A DNA stretch of 64,000 bases from Streptomyces sp. MH60 (GTDB lineage Bacteria > Actinomycetota > Actinomycetes > Streptomycetales > Streptomycetaceae), in the NCBI RefSeq assembly GCF_002939385.1, contig NZ_MULI01000007.1:62001-126000 (forward strand). Direction: 5' to 3'. Position 1 is the stretch's first letter. Every line of letters starts with the position of its first letter. Positions 15,708 through 24,207 of the stretch are shown here, in pieces. The translations under genes and the position numbers were made by a program. The notes below the pieces were generated by a model. The model searched no databases. It was not told the origin of the DNA and saw only the letters and a program-made list of their open reading frames with translations.

Positions 15708-16850
15708 ATGTACGCAGCATCGTCCTCCGTGTCCGCCCCGCAGCGCTCGCTGCACCCCCGCCCGACGGCGGGTGGCGGCCCCTATCTCGCCCCCGCGCGT
15801 CCGGCGGCCCCGGTGCTCGGGGCCGGCAGGGCGCGGCTCGGCGCGGGGCCCGGCACCCAGCCGCTCAGCGGAAGAATCGACCTGTCCGGCCCCCAAGGGG
15901 CCCAACTGCGCACGGCGATCGCCGCCGTGCACCGGATCTGCCCCGAGTTCTCCCCCGTGCAGGTACTGCGGCGCAGCGGGCGGTCCGTGCTCCTGGTCGG
16001 CACGACCGGACGCAGCACGGCGGTGGCCAAGTGCTTAGTGGACCACTCCCCCGCGTGGGCGGAACGCAGCCGGCACGAGATAGGGGCATACCGCTCGTTC
16101 GTCCGGCAGCGCCCCCCGGTGCGGGTGCCGAGACTGATCGCGGCGGACCCGGACAACGGCACGCTGGTCATCGAGCGGATGCCCGGGCGGGTGGCGGCGC
16201 TGCAGCGGCACCCCCTGGAGGCCCCGCCCCGGGCCGACATCAGGGCGGCCATCGGGGCGGTCTGCCGACTCAACGCGTGGCGGCCGCCGGCCGGCACCTT
16301 CGACGCGCCGCTGGACTACGCGGCCCGGATCTCCCGCTACCACGAGCTGGGGCTGCTCACCGACCGGGACCTGGGCGACCTGCAGAAGCTGCTGCACGGC
16401 ATCGCCCACGCGGGCGGCCGCCAGGGCATGGGCCAGTTCTGCCACGGTGACGCGCTGCTGTCCAACGTCCTCATGTCACCGGCCGGTCCGGTGCTGGTGG
16501 ACTGGGAGCACGCGGGCTGGTACCTGCCGGGCTACGACCTGGCGACCCTGTGGGCGGTCCTCGGCGACGCCCCGGTGGCCCGCCGTCAGATCAGCCAGAT
16601 CGCCCAGTCCTCGGGCACGGCGGCGCGTGACGCCTTCCTGGTGAACCTGATGCTCGTACTGACCAGGGAGATCCGCACGTACGAGACGGCCGTGCAGCGT
16701 TCGATGCACGACACGGTCGCGGCACCGTCGGCGCCGGCCCATCCCGGTGCCGCGCCGACCGGCGAGGAGCAGCGGCTGCTGCTGCGCCGACTGCACGACG
16801 ACTGCCAGATGGCCCGGCGGGCCGTGCGGGCGGCGGTCGGCACGCGCTGA
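15708..16850 (+). CDS. Aminoglycoside phosphotransferase-fold kinase
   Basis: This 380-residue protein has the bilobal kinase-like fold of the APH family. The N-lobe VAKCLVDH (Lys) is followed by TLVIERMPG as hinge. The catalytic loop reads [13 protein letters not shown] (HGD.....N), and the metal-binding [10 protein letters not shown] is the IDxE equivalent. The first 60 residues are low-complexity and proline-rich, not part of the fold. Members phosphorylate small molecules such as antibiotics, choline or homoserine, so resistance cannot be assumed. The ATG at 15708 follows AAGGGAT. A strong hairpin terminator with four Ts begins 28 bp after the stop. Confidence 0.85.
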   Translation: MYAASSSVSAPQRSLHPRPTAGGGPYLAPARPAAPVLGAGRARLGAGPGTQPLSGRIDLSGPQGAQLRTAIAAVHRICPEFSPVQVLRRSGRSVLLVGTTGRSTAVAKCLVDHSPAWAERSRHEIGAYRSFVRQRPPVRVPRLIAADPDNGTLVIERMPGRVAALQRHPLEAPPRADIRAAIGAVCRLNAWRPPAGTFDAPLDYAARISRYHELGLLTDRDLGDLQKLLHGIAHAGGRQGMGQFCHGDALLSNVLMSPAGPVLVDWEHAGWYLPGYDLATLWAVLGDAPVARRQISQIAQSSGTAARDAFLVNLMLVLTREIRTYETAVQRSMHDTVAAPSAPAHPGAAPTGEEQRLLLRRLHDDCQMARRAVRAAVGTR

Positions 16851-16877
16851 CGGCAGGGACGAGAGGAAGACGACGGT

Positions 16878-16914
16878 CCGCGGTGCGCCCCCAGGTGGGG
16901 CGCACCGCGGTTTT
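16878..16914 (+). terminator. Intrinsic terminator after the phosphotransferase gene
   Basis: CCGCGGTGCGCCCC (16878-16891) pairs perfectly with GGGGCGCACCGCGG (16897-16910) over the five-base loop CAGGT, followed directly by TTTT. This 14-bp stem is the clearest factor-independent terminator in the window. Confidence 0.92.
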
Positions 16915-17141
16915 CGCGTGTGCGCCCCCAGGTGTGTGCAGAGGCCATTGGTGTACGCCACTGACGCCGTGCAGGCCGGTGGGCCGCCGCCACGAAACTC
17001 GCCGAACCCCTTGCTGACGTGGGAAATCGCCGCCATGACGGCATGATTGACGGATCGTCCGACCGCCGGGTACCACTGACCCACGCCCGGCCCCGCACCC
17101 CCGCCACGCCCCGTCATGCCCGACCGTCACAGGAGGCCGCT

Positions 17142-19079
17142 TTGCGAGGATCCCCCGTCGTGCCCGCCCTGGCCACCGCGGCTCTGCTGCTGCCGCTGCT
17201 CGGCGCGGCACCGTCCGCCGCCGTGTCCCCGGACGCGCCACCCGCCCCGGACCGCCTCCAGCGGGCGTTCGCCACCGCGGCGGCCGAGTACCACGTGCCC
17301 CAGAGCGTCCTGCTCGGCGTCTCCTACCTTCAGACCCGCTGGGACGCGCACGGCGGCGCGCCCAGTGTGACCGGCGGCTACGGCCCGCTGCACCTCACCG
17401 ACGCCCGCACCGCCCTGGCCGGGGCGTCGCACCACGGCGGGGGCTCCGAGGACCCGCGCGGCGACGACGCGCGCGCCGCACTGCACCCGAAGGGCGGCGC
17501 CCCCGCGCCGTCCGCCGGCCTGCCGGCCCGGCTGACCACACTGCCGAGGGCCGCCGAGCTGACCGGGCTGAGCGCCGAGGCGCTGCGCACGGACCCGGCC
17601 GCGAACGTGTCCGGCGGTGCCGCGCTGCTCGCCGCCGCGCAGCGGGAACTGGGTGAGCCGCTCAGTGCCGACCCGGCCAACTGGTACGCGGCGGTGGCCC
17701 GTTTCTCGGGCGCGGAGGACTCCGCGACGGCGGCGGCGTACGCGAACGACGTGTACGACATCATCCGTACGGGTGAGCGGCGCACCACGGACGCCGGCCA
17801 GCGGGTCTCCCTGGCCGCCCGCCCCGACGTGGCGCCGGACGTCTCGCAGCTGGGCGACGCGGGCCTGCGCGCCGCGTCCGCGGCCGGCACGGAGTGCCCG
17901 ACGTCGGTGTCCTGCGAGTGGGTTCCCGCGCCGTACGAGGAGTTCGGCGACGGCGACTACGGCAACCACGACCTGGGCAGCCGGCCGGCCTCCCAGCGCA
18001 TCCGCTACATCGTCGTCCACGACACGGAGGGCACCTGGAACGGTGTGCTCAACCTGGTCCAGGACCCCACCTATGTGTCCTGGAACTACACGTTGCGCTC
18101 CACCGACGGCCACATCGCCCAGCATGTGAAGGCCAAGGATGTGGCCTGGCACGCGGGCAACTGGTACGTCAACGCGGGGTCGATCGGCCTGGAGCACGAG
18201 GGCTTCCTGACGGAACCGGACACCTGGTACACCGAGGCGATGTACCGGTCGTCGGCGCGGCTGGTGAAGTACCTGGCGAAGAAGTACGACATCCCGCTGG
18301 ACCGGCAGCACGTCCTCGGCCACGACAACGTGCCCGGCACCACCACGGCGACGATCCCGGGCATGCACACCGACCCGGGCCCGTACTGGGACTGGCGGCA
18401 CTACTTCCAGCTGCTCGGCCGCCCCTTCGAGCCGACCGCCGGCAAGAAGTCCACCCTGGTGACGATCCGCCCCGACTACGACGCCAACCGGCCCGCGTAC
18501 ACCGGCTGCGAGACGGCGGGAGTGCCCTGCCCGGAGCACGGCTCCAGCGAGGTGCGGCTGTACTCCGACCACGACGCGAACGCGCCGCTGATCAAGGACA
18601 TCGGTCTCGGCACCACCCCCACGACCGGGGTGAACGACCTGTCCTCCCGGGTCTCCACGGGCCAGCAGTACGCGGTGGCCGACCGCTGGGGCGACTGGAC
18701 GGCCATCTGGTACCTGGGTCAGAAGGCGTGGTTCCACAACCCGGCCGGGAGCCCGGCGGCGGTGCCCGCGTCGGGACGGGTGCTCACTCCGAGGAAGGGT
18801 CTGGAGAGCGTCCCGGTGTACGGGCGCGCGTATCCGGAGAAGGCCGCCTACCCGGCGGACGTGCCCGCCCAGGCGGTGTCGCCACTGCCGTACACCCTGT
18901 CCGCCGGGCAGAAGTACGTGGTCGGTGAGAAGGTGCCCGGCGAGTACTACTACGCGGTCACCTTCGACGAGGCCTCCCACCGGGTGGTGACCGGCAAGGA
19001 CCAGTACTACGAGATCCAGTACGGCCACCGGGTCGCGTACGTGCGCGCCGCCGACGTGACGGTCTCGGCCGTGCGGTAG
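17142..19079 (+). CDS. Secreted N-acetylmuramoyl-L-alanine amidase (Amidase_2)
   Basis: The enzyme cuts the bond between muramic acid and the stem peptide of peptidoglycan. I start it at the TTG at 17142, five bases after a perfect AGGAGG; upstream frame lacks any site. The 645-residue product has a signal peptide (1-28), an N-terminal lysozyme/transglycosylase-like region (about 35-200), and a zinc amidase domain (about 270-410). Ligands are apparent in IVVHDTEG, in GLEHEG, and in HVLGHDNVPG with DPGPYWDW. The C-terminus carries SH3-like repeats (about 430-645). The N-terminal region has LQTRW where active transglycosylases have Glu, so it may only bind wall. Residue placement is by eye. Confidence 0.88.
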   Translation: MRGSPVVPALATAALLLPLLGAAPSAAVSPDAPPAPDRLQRAFATAAAEYHVPQSVLLGVSYLQTRWDAHGGAPSVTGGYGPLHLTDARTALAGASHHGGGSEDPRGDDARAALHPKGGAPAPSAGLPARLTTLPRAAELTGLSAEALRTDPAANVSGGAALLAAAQRELGEPLSADPANWYAAVARFSGAEDSATAAAYANDVYDIIRTGERRTTDAGQRVSLAARPDVAPDVSQLGDAGLRAASAAGTECPTSVSCEWVPAPYEEFGDGDYGNHDLGSRPASQRIRYIVVHDTEGTWNGVLNLVQDPTYVSWNYTLRSTDGHIAQHVKAKDVAWHAGNWYVNAGSIGLEHEGFLTEPDTWYTEAMYRSSARLVKYLAKKYDIPLDRQHVLGHDNVPGTTTATIPGMHTDPGPYWDWRHYFQLLGRPFEPTAGKKSTLVTIRPDYDANRPAYTGCETAGVPCPEHGSSEVRLYSDHDANAPLIKDIGLGTTPTTGVNDLSSRVSTGQQYAVADRWGDWTAIWYLGQKAWFHNPAGSPAAVPASGRVLTPRKGLESVPVYGRAYPEKAAYPADVPAQAVSPLPYTLSAGQKYVVGEKVPGEYYYAVTFDEASHRVVTGKDQYYEIQYGHRVAYVRAADVTVSAVR

Positions 19080-19101
19080 CGCCGGGACGGGGGGCCGGGT
19101 C

Positions 19102-19599
19102 TCAGCCCTGCTGGAAAAGCTCCGCCGGGAGCGGCTTCAGCAGGGCGTACAGGTCGTCGGTGATGGGGCGGTCCCAGGCGGCGATGGTCACCAGGACGCC
19201 GTCGCTGCGGTCGAACTGCACGCAGGAGATCCTGCCCTCGGAGAGCTTGAGGCGGCGCACGATGAGCAGGTTGTCGCCCTGCATCACGGGGACGTCCTCG
19301 GCGCCGACGACCGTGATCTCCTCGTCGTTCTCCAGCGCGAGCAGCAGTTGGGCCACCTCGAAGGGGATCTCGCCCTCGGGGACCTCGCGGGCCGGGGAGC
19401 CGTCCGGGAGGTTGCCGATGATCATCGCGGGGCCGCGGCCGCCGAACAGGTCGTAGCGCAGGAAGACGCCCTGGCAGCTGCCGTCGGGCGCGGGCAGCAG
19501 ACCGGCGCCGAGGTTGCCGGGCCAGTCGCCCGGGTCCATGGCCAGTACGTCGAAGTCGGGCCCGGCGGGTGTGGCGCTGCGGCGGCGGAGGAACGACAT
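19102..19599 (-). CDS. Conserved hypothetical protein
   Basis: I do not recognise a named family. The 165-residue protein is soluble and acidic, with alternating strand-like segments: VFLRYDLFGGRGPAMIIGN, LLLALENDEEITVVGAED and LLIVRRLKL. It ends in DDLYALLKPLPAELF. Composition and conserved glycines look like a small all-beta or alpha/beta domain of the type common in Streptomyces genomes. There is no signal peptide or membrane helix. It converges with the amidase gene (23 bp between stops) and is upstream of the CGNR gene on neither strand pairing, so no operon partner helps. Confidence 0.7.
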   Translation of the reverse strand: MSFLRRRSATPAGPDFDVLAMDPGDWPGNLGAGLLPAPDGSCQGVFLRYDLFGGRGPAMIIGNLPDGSPAREVPEGEIPFEVAQLLLALENDEEITVVGAEDVPVMQGDNLLIVRRLKLSEGRISCVQFDRSDGVLVTIAAWDRPITDDLYALLKPLPAELFQQG

Positions 19600-19657
19600 G
19601 CCGCAATGGTACGTGGCCGAGGACCCCGGGCGACGTGCGGGCGGCCGCCCGGCCGGG

Positions 19658-20260
19658 CTACGCGGTCCGCCGGTGCCGGTCCTGGTGGCGGGCCACCCTG
19701 GCCCGGTTGCCGCAGGAGGGCTTGCACCACTCCTGACGCGGGTGCTCCTTGAGGAAGTAGCGCACGCAGCGCGGTGCGTGGCAGGCCCGCAGCCGCTGCC
19801 GGTCGGGCCCCGCGAGGAAGCCGATCACGGCCTGCGCGAGGGCGGCGGCGAGGTCGGCCCGCGTGCCCTGCGCGGGCGCGGCGCGCACGACGGGCTCGGC
19901 GGCGTCGGTCCAGGCCAGGACGGGGACCGTGGGGGTACGGGCGGCGGCCTCGTTCAGGAGCCGCAGGGCCTGGGGTACGGGCAGCAGCCGGGCGGCGTCC
20001 GCGGGGCTCGGCTCGCCGGGGCGCACGGCGCGGGCGAAGAGGGCCCGGGTGGCGGCCCGTACGTCGCGTACGGCGGCCAGGGCGGGCGCGTCGGCCGCGA
20101 AGACCGCGGTGTCGGGCAGGACGCCGGGGTGCGCGGAGACCCAGGCGGTGAGTCCGGCGGGGTCGGCCAGGTCGTCGGCGATCCCGCCGTGTCCGTCGTG
20201 CCGTACGGTCAGCGCGAGGTCGAGCGCGATCCGGGTGTCCGTGCCGGGCGAGTCCTGCAT
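19658..20260 (-). CDS. CGNR zinc-finger protein (ABATE-type transcription regulator)
   Basis: This 200-residue protein has an N-terminal stress-associated ABATE-like domain (about 1-135) and a C-terminal CGNR zinc finger (150-200). The finger reads CHAPRCVRYF followed by WCKPSCGNRARVARH: two Cys pairs and the CGNR signature, with the trailing RxxRH helix. Family members are presumed DNA-binding regulators. The ATG at 20260 (MQDSPGTDTRIALDLALTV) fits the family start; a far longer frame runs over the neighbouring gene and is not used. The universal stress protein gene lies 35 bp upstream on the same strand, suggesting a short operon. Confidence 0.9.
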   Translation of the reverse strand: MQDSPGTDTRIALDLALTVRHDGHGGIADDLADPAGLTAWVSAHPGVLPDTAVFAADAPALAAVRDVRAATRALFARAVRPGEPSPADAARLLPVPQALRLLNEAAARTPTVPVLAWTDAAEPVVRAAPAQGTRADLAAALAQAVIGFLAGPDRQRLRACHAPRCVRYFLKEHPRQEWCKPSCGNRARVARHQDRHRRTA

Positions 20261-20295
20261 GGGGCCGATGATAGGCACGCCGGACGGGCCGGCTG

Positions 20296-21198
20296 TCACT
20301 CCTCCGGGGGAGCCGGTGGCACCACCGCGATCGGGGCCGCCGCGTGCAGCAGCACGGCGTGGGTGACCGAGCCCATCATGCGGGCGGGAGCCAGCAGGCG
20401 CCGGCGGTGACGGCCGACGACGACCAGGTCGGCGTCCCTGGCGGCCGCGACCAGGTTTCCGGCGGCGTCGCCGGGCACGACGTGGGTGTCGGCCCGGACG
20501 CCGGGGTGGCGTCCGCGGTAGGGGGCGAGCAGGCCGTCGGCCAGGACCCGCGTCTCGCTCTCGACGGAGACCTCGTCGATCACCAGGGGCATCATCTGAC
20601 CCGCAGCGGCCCAGGTCTGCACCGGCCACGGGTAGGCGGCGACCACCTGGAGGCGGGCGCCGCGCAGCTCGGCCTCGGTGAAGGCGAAGGTCAGCGTGGC
20701 GTCGTCGGGGCTGTCCACGTGGAGGCCGACCACCACGCGCGGTCCGGGTTCGGCGGGTGTCTCGCCGGGGCCCTCGCGCCCGGGGCGGGGCACCACCACG
20801 ACGGGGCACTCGGCGTCGCGGGCGGCGGCCATGCCGTTGGAGCCGAGCAGCAGGCCGGTGAAGCCGCCCCGGCCGCGGGAGCCGAGGACCAGCAGCTGGG
20901 CGTCGGCGCCCAGCTCCGGCAGCAGGGCGCCCGGTACGCCTTCCATGCCCACGTACTCCGTCGGCACGGCGAAGGCCCGCCCCTGGAGGTGCGCGCGTGC
21001 CTGGTCGAGCGCCGGGTCCTCGGCGGTGTCCGGCGGGCCCGCGACGAGGACGTCGGTCTGGGCCCAGGCGGCGTACTGGCGGACGTGCACCACCCGCAGG
21101 GGTGCCTCGCGCCGGTGGGCGGCGTCGAGCGCCCAGTCCAGGGCGCGCAGGCCGTCGTCGGAGCCGTCGACCGCCGCGATGACCGGCAGGGTGCTCAT
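20296..21198 (-). CDS. Universal stress protein with two tandem Usp domains
   Basis: This 300-residue protein has two Usp folds. Domain 1 begins MSTLPVIAAVDGSDDGLRAL and contains the ATP-binding signature GSRGRGGFTGLLLGS, followed by Asn (about residues 110-125). Domain 2 starts at RVVVGLHVDSP (about 165) and ends with VVVGRHRRR.LAPARMMGSVTHAVL, a weaker binding motif. Usp proteins bind ATP and respond to hypoxia, nutrient or redox stress. GGAGGTGAGG precedes the ATG at 21198. It is paired with the CGNR regulator downstream. Whether domain 2 still binds nucleotide is uncertain. Confidence 0.93.
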   Translation of the reverse strand: MSTLPVIAAVDGSDDGLRALDWALDAAHRREAPLRVVHVRQYAAWAQTDVLVAGPPDTAEDPALDQARAHLQGRAFAVPTEYVGMEGVPGALLPELGADAQLLVLGSRGRGGFTGLLLGSNGMAAARDAECPVVVVPRPGREGPGETPAEPGPRVVVGLHVDSPDDATLTFAFTEAELRGARLQVVAAYPWPVQTWAAAGQMMPLVIDEVSVESETRVLADGLLAPYRGRHPGVRADTHVVPGDAAGNLVAAARDADLVVVGRHRRRLLAPARMMGSVTHAVLLHAAAPIAVVPPAPPEE

Positions 21199-21281
21199 GG
21201 GTCCTCACCTCCGGAGTACGGACTTCCCCCCGGCGGCGGACCGAACACCCGGGTTCGGCCGGTCGGCGCACCCCGATGTGT

Positions 21282-21524
21282 CTACGTGAGGTCGAACTCC
21301 CCTTCCCGCGCTCCCGACACGAACGCGCCCCATTCCGCCGGGGTGAAGATCAGGGAGGGGCTCTGCGGGCTGCCGCTGTTCCGCATGGCGATGAACCCCT
21401 CGACGAAGGCGATCTGGACATCCCCCGGGCCCCGGCTGCTGGACTGCCACTGCGCGTTGCTGAGATCCAGCTCGGGTTTGTCCCAGCCCATGAGCGGGCG
21501 CTGGTGGGTGGTGCTCTCGGCCAC
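21282..21524 (-). CDS. DUF397 small protein, without its usual XRE partner
   Basis: This 80-residue protein has the family pattern in order: WQSSSRGPGDVQIAFVEG, an MRNSGSPQSPSLIFTPAEW core, then FVSGAREGEFD. In actinobacteria such proteins nearly always sit next to an XRE-type regulator and behave as small partner proteins or toxin-like effectors; one pair includes the whi/bld-associated BldB-like regulators. Here neither flanking gene encodes an XRE protein. GGGAGGAG precedes the GTG at 21524. The gene lies between the universal stress protein and an alpha/beta hydrolase, all leftward. Confidence 0.9.
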   Translation of the reverse strand: MAESTTHQRPLMGWDKPELDLSNAQWQSSSRGPGDVQIAFVEGFIAMRNSGSPQSPSLIFTPAEWGAFVSGAREGEFDLT

Positions 21525-21561
21525 GTCCGTGCTCCTCCCGGTTGCGTCGTGCGCGGCCAGC

Positions 21562-22467
21562 CTAGCGACCGGGTCGGACCGCCGACAGGCCACGTGGGGA
21601 GTGCTTTGCCAAGAGATGCGAGGGAGATCCGTCCGGCCCGAGGAAGGCGGCGACCCGATGGGCGAACCACCGCGGGTCGTCCAGCCACGGGTAGTGCCCG
21701 CCGCCGGGCTGGACGGCCAGCTCGGCATGCGGGAACACCTCGGCCAGGCGGCCGGCGAGGTCCGGGTCGGGGCCGCCGTCGCGCTCACCGGCGAGGACGA
21801 GGACCCGGGCGGGGCAGCGGGCGAGGGCGGCGCGGGTGGCGGGCGGGTCGAAAGCCTCCGGGGACAGGTAGACGTCGCCGGCCTCGTCGTTGCTCTCCTC
21901 GTCAGCACGCGCGTCGTGTTCGCGGGCCGTGTCGTCCCAGCGGCCGAAGAAGAAGGGGGCGAACACCGGATCGAAGTCGCCGGTCCCGGCCAGCCAGGCC
22001 CGGAAGGGTCCGATGGCCTCCTCGAACCAGGGCTCGTCCGCGTGCAGGAGCGCCGCCCGGAGCCGGTCCTCGGCCGTCGGCGGCATGTCCAGGGCCCAGG
22101 GGGTGGTGGTGACCAGGACGAGGCGGGACACCCGTGCCGGGTGGCGGGCGGCGTACAGCATCGCGAGGCTGCCCCCGGCCGAGTGCGCGAGGAGGTCCAC
22201 GCGTGCGAGGCCGAGGTGCTCGCGCAGTGCCTCCACGTCGTCCACCAGCCGATCGCAGCGGTACGTCGCCGGGTCTTCGGGGACGGCGGAGTCGCCGGTA
22301 CCGCGCAGGTCGAGGAGGACCAGCCGGCGGTGTTCGGCGAGGCCCCCGAGGCCGCCGAGGTAGGCGGAGGCGCGCATCGGTCCGCCCGGCAGCACGACCA
22401 GCGGGCTGCCCTCGCCCCGCACGTGGAAGGCGAGGCGTGTCCCGTCGTACGCGGTGAAGGTCTGCAC
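21562..22467 (-). CDS. Alpha/beta hydrolase
   Basis: This is a 301-residue cytoplasmic hydrolase, probably a proline-iminopeptidase or esterase-like enzyme. It has the early glycine motif LVVLPGGPM (oxyanion side), the strand LVLLDLRGTGDS, nucleophile Ser in AHSAGGS (about residue 100), an insertion lid rich in Trp/Phe, and the late His in GGGHYPW near residue 265. The GTG at 22467 is used; GTG 22482 adds five residues, and both have a weak GAGG-type site. It lies 50 bp downstream of the acyl-CoA ligase gene on the same strand and may share its transcript, acting on related acyl esters. Confidence 0.82.
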   Translation of the reverse strand: MQTFTAYDGTRLAFHVRGEGSPLVVLPGGPMRASAYLGGLGGLAEHRRLVLLDLRGTGDSAVPEDPATYRCDRLVDDVEALREHLGLARVDLLAHSAGGSLAMLYAARHPARVSRLVLVTTTPWALDMPPTAEDRLRAALLHADEPWFEEAIGPFRAWLAGTGDFDPVFAPFFFGRWDDTAREHDARADEESNDEAGDVYLSPEAFDPPATRAALARCPARVLVLAGERDGGPDPDLAGRLAEVFPHAELAVQPGGGHYPWLDDPRWFAHRVAAFLGPDGSPSHLLAKHSPRGLSAVRPGR

Positions 22468-22517
22468 GGCGCCGATCCTCACCGGTCGCCGCCGCGCCGC
22501 GCAACGGAGTTGTCGGG

Positions 22518-24035
22518 TCAGGAGCCGGCGAAGCGGTCCCGCAGCTGCCTCTTGAGGATCTTTCCGCTGGCGTTGCGCGGCAGGGCGTCCACGAACCGCA
22601 CGCGTTTGGGTGCCTTGAACGCGGTGAGCTTCTCGCGGGCGTGGGCGATGAGTTCGTCCTCGGTGACCTCGCCGCGCGGGACGACGACGGCCGTGACCGC
22701 CTCGATCCACCGCTCGTCGGGCAGGCCGATCACGGCCGCCTCGGCGACGGCGTCGTGCGTGTAGAGGGCGTCCTCGACCTGGCGGGAGGCCACCAGGACG
22801 CCGCCGGAGTTGATGACGTCCTTCACGCGGTCGACGATCGTGTAGTAGCCGTCCGCGTCCCGTACGGCGAGGTCGCCGGAGTGGAACCAGCCGTCGCGGA
22901 AGGCGGCCTCGGTCTCCTCGGGCTTGTCCCAGTAGCCGTCGCACAACTGCGGGGACCGGTAGACGACTTCGCCGGGTGTGCCGTCGGGCACGTCCTTGCC
23001 GTCCTCGTCGACCACGCGCGCGTCGACGAACAGGACGGGGCGGCCGCAGGAGTCCATGCGGCCCTCGTGCTCGTCCGGGCCGAGGACGGTGGCGAGGGGA
23101 CCGATCTCGCTCTGGCCGAAGCAGTTGTAGAAGGCGAGGTTCGGCAGGCGGGCGCGCAGCCGCTCCAGGACGGGCACCGGCATGATCGACGCGCCGTAGT
23201 AGGCCTTGCGCAGGCCGTCGAGGTCGCGGGTGGCGAAGTCGGCGCGGTTCGCGAGGCCGATCCACACGGTCGGCGGTGCGAAGAGGCTGTCCACGCGGCC
23301 CGCTTCGATCAGGTCGAAGAGCCGGTCGCCGTCGGGCGCGTCCAGGAGGATGTTGGTCGCGCCGACCGCGAGGTAGGGCAGCAGGAAGACGTGGATCTGC
23401 GCCGAGTGGTAGAGCGGGAGCGCGTGCGCGGGGCGGTCTCCGGCGCCGAGGTCGAGGGCGGTGATGGCGCTCAGGTACTCGTGCACCAGCGCACGGTGGG
23501 TCATCATCGCGCCCTTGGGCAGCGCGGTGGTGCCGGAGGTGTAGAGCAGCTGCACCAGGTCCTCGGCGCCCGGTTCGGGGCCGTCGTACGCGGGCGCCGC
23601 GGCGAGGCGGGCCAGGAGCGAGTCGTCGGTGTCGCGCAGCGGCAGGGTGCGGGTCCCGCCGGGGAGCCGGGCAGCGAGGCCGGGGTCGGCGAGGACCAGG
23701 GTGCTGCCGGACTGGCCGACGAGGTAGGCGAGGTCGTCGCCGGTGAGGTTCTGGTTGACCGGGACGTGCACCAGGCCCGCGCGGGCGCAGGCCAGGAACG
23801 CGATCAGGTAGGCGTCGGAGTTGTGGCCGTAGGCACCGACCCGGTCGCCGGGGGACAGCCCCTCGGCCAGCAGGACGCTCGCCGCGCGGGAGACCGCGGT
23901 GTCCAGCTCCTCGTACGTCCAGGAGCGGTCGCGGTACTCCACCGCGACGCGTGCCGGGGTGCGTCGGGCGCTGCGCCGCAGCACCCCGTCGACAGTGCTG
24001 CCGGTGCTGCCGGTGCTGCCGTGTCCGGGCGTCAT
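22518..24035 (-). CDS. AMP-binding acyl-CoA ligase
   Basis: This 505-residue ANL-superfamily enzyme activates a carboxylic acid as acyl-AMP and joins it to CoA. The P-loop LLYTSGTTALPKGAMMTH (about 165-182) is intact. YNCFGQSEIG supplies the adenine/Mg motif, GWFHSGDLAVRDADGYY the ribose-binding Asp, and DRVKDVINSGG the hinge. PRNASGKILKRQLRD holds the catalytic Lys. Substrate class is not clear; fatty or aromatic acids are both possible. The ATG at 24035 follows GAGGATCAGG. The first residues contain STGSTGST, encoded by three 9-bp repeats. The downstream hydrolase is probably co-transcribed. Confidence 0.9.
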   Translation of the reverse strand: MTPGHGSTGSTGSTVDGVLRRSARRTPARVAVEYRDRSWTYEELDTAVSRAASVLLAEGLSPGDRVGAYGHNSDAYLIAFLACARAGLVHVPVNQNLTGDDLAYLVGQSGSTLVLADPGLAARLPGGTRTLPLRDTDDSLLARLAAAPAYDGPEPGAEDLVQLLYTSGTTALPKGAMMTHRALVHEYLSAITALDLGAGDRPAHALPLYHSAQIHVFLLPYLAVGATNILLDAPDGDRLFDLIEAGRVDSLFAPPTVWIGLANRADFATRDLDGLRKAYYGASIMPVPVLERLRARLPNLAFYNCFGQSEIGPLATVLGPDEHEGRMDSCGRPVLFVDARVVDEDGKDVPDGTPGEVVYRSPQLCDGYWDKPEETEAAFRDGWFHSGDLAVRDADGYYTIVDRVKDVINSGGVLVASRQVEDALYTHDAVAEAAVIGLPDERWIEAVTAVVVPRGEVTEDELIAHAREKLTAFKAPKRVRFVDALPRNASGKILKRQLRDRFAGS

Positions 24036-24207
24036 GTCCTGATCCTCGGCCGGTGGCGGGGGCGGGTCAAGCGGTGCGTCCGGCCCGTCGGCTCCTCGCA
24101 TCCGCTCCGTACGCCCCATTGACACGACCCGTCACTGACAGGAAAGTTTCACTCCGCACGGCGATCCGGGAAAGATACTTTCAGCTTCGGCGGCGGGAGA
24201 CTCTTCG

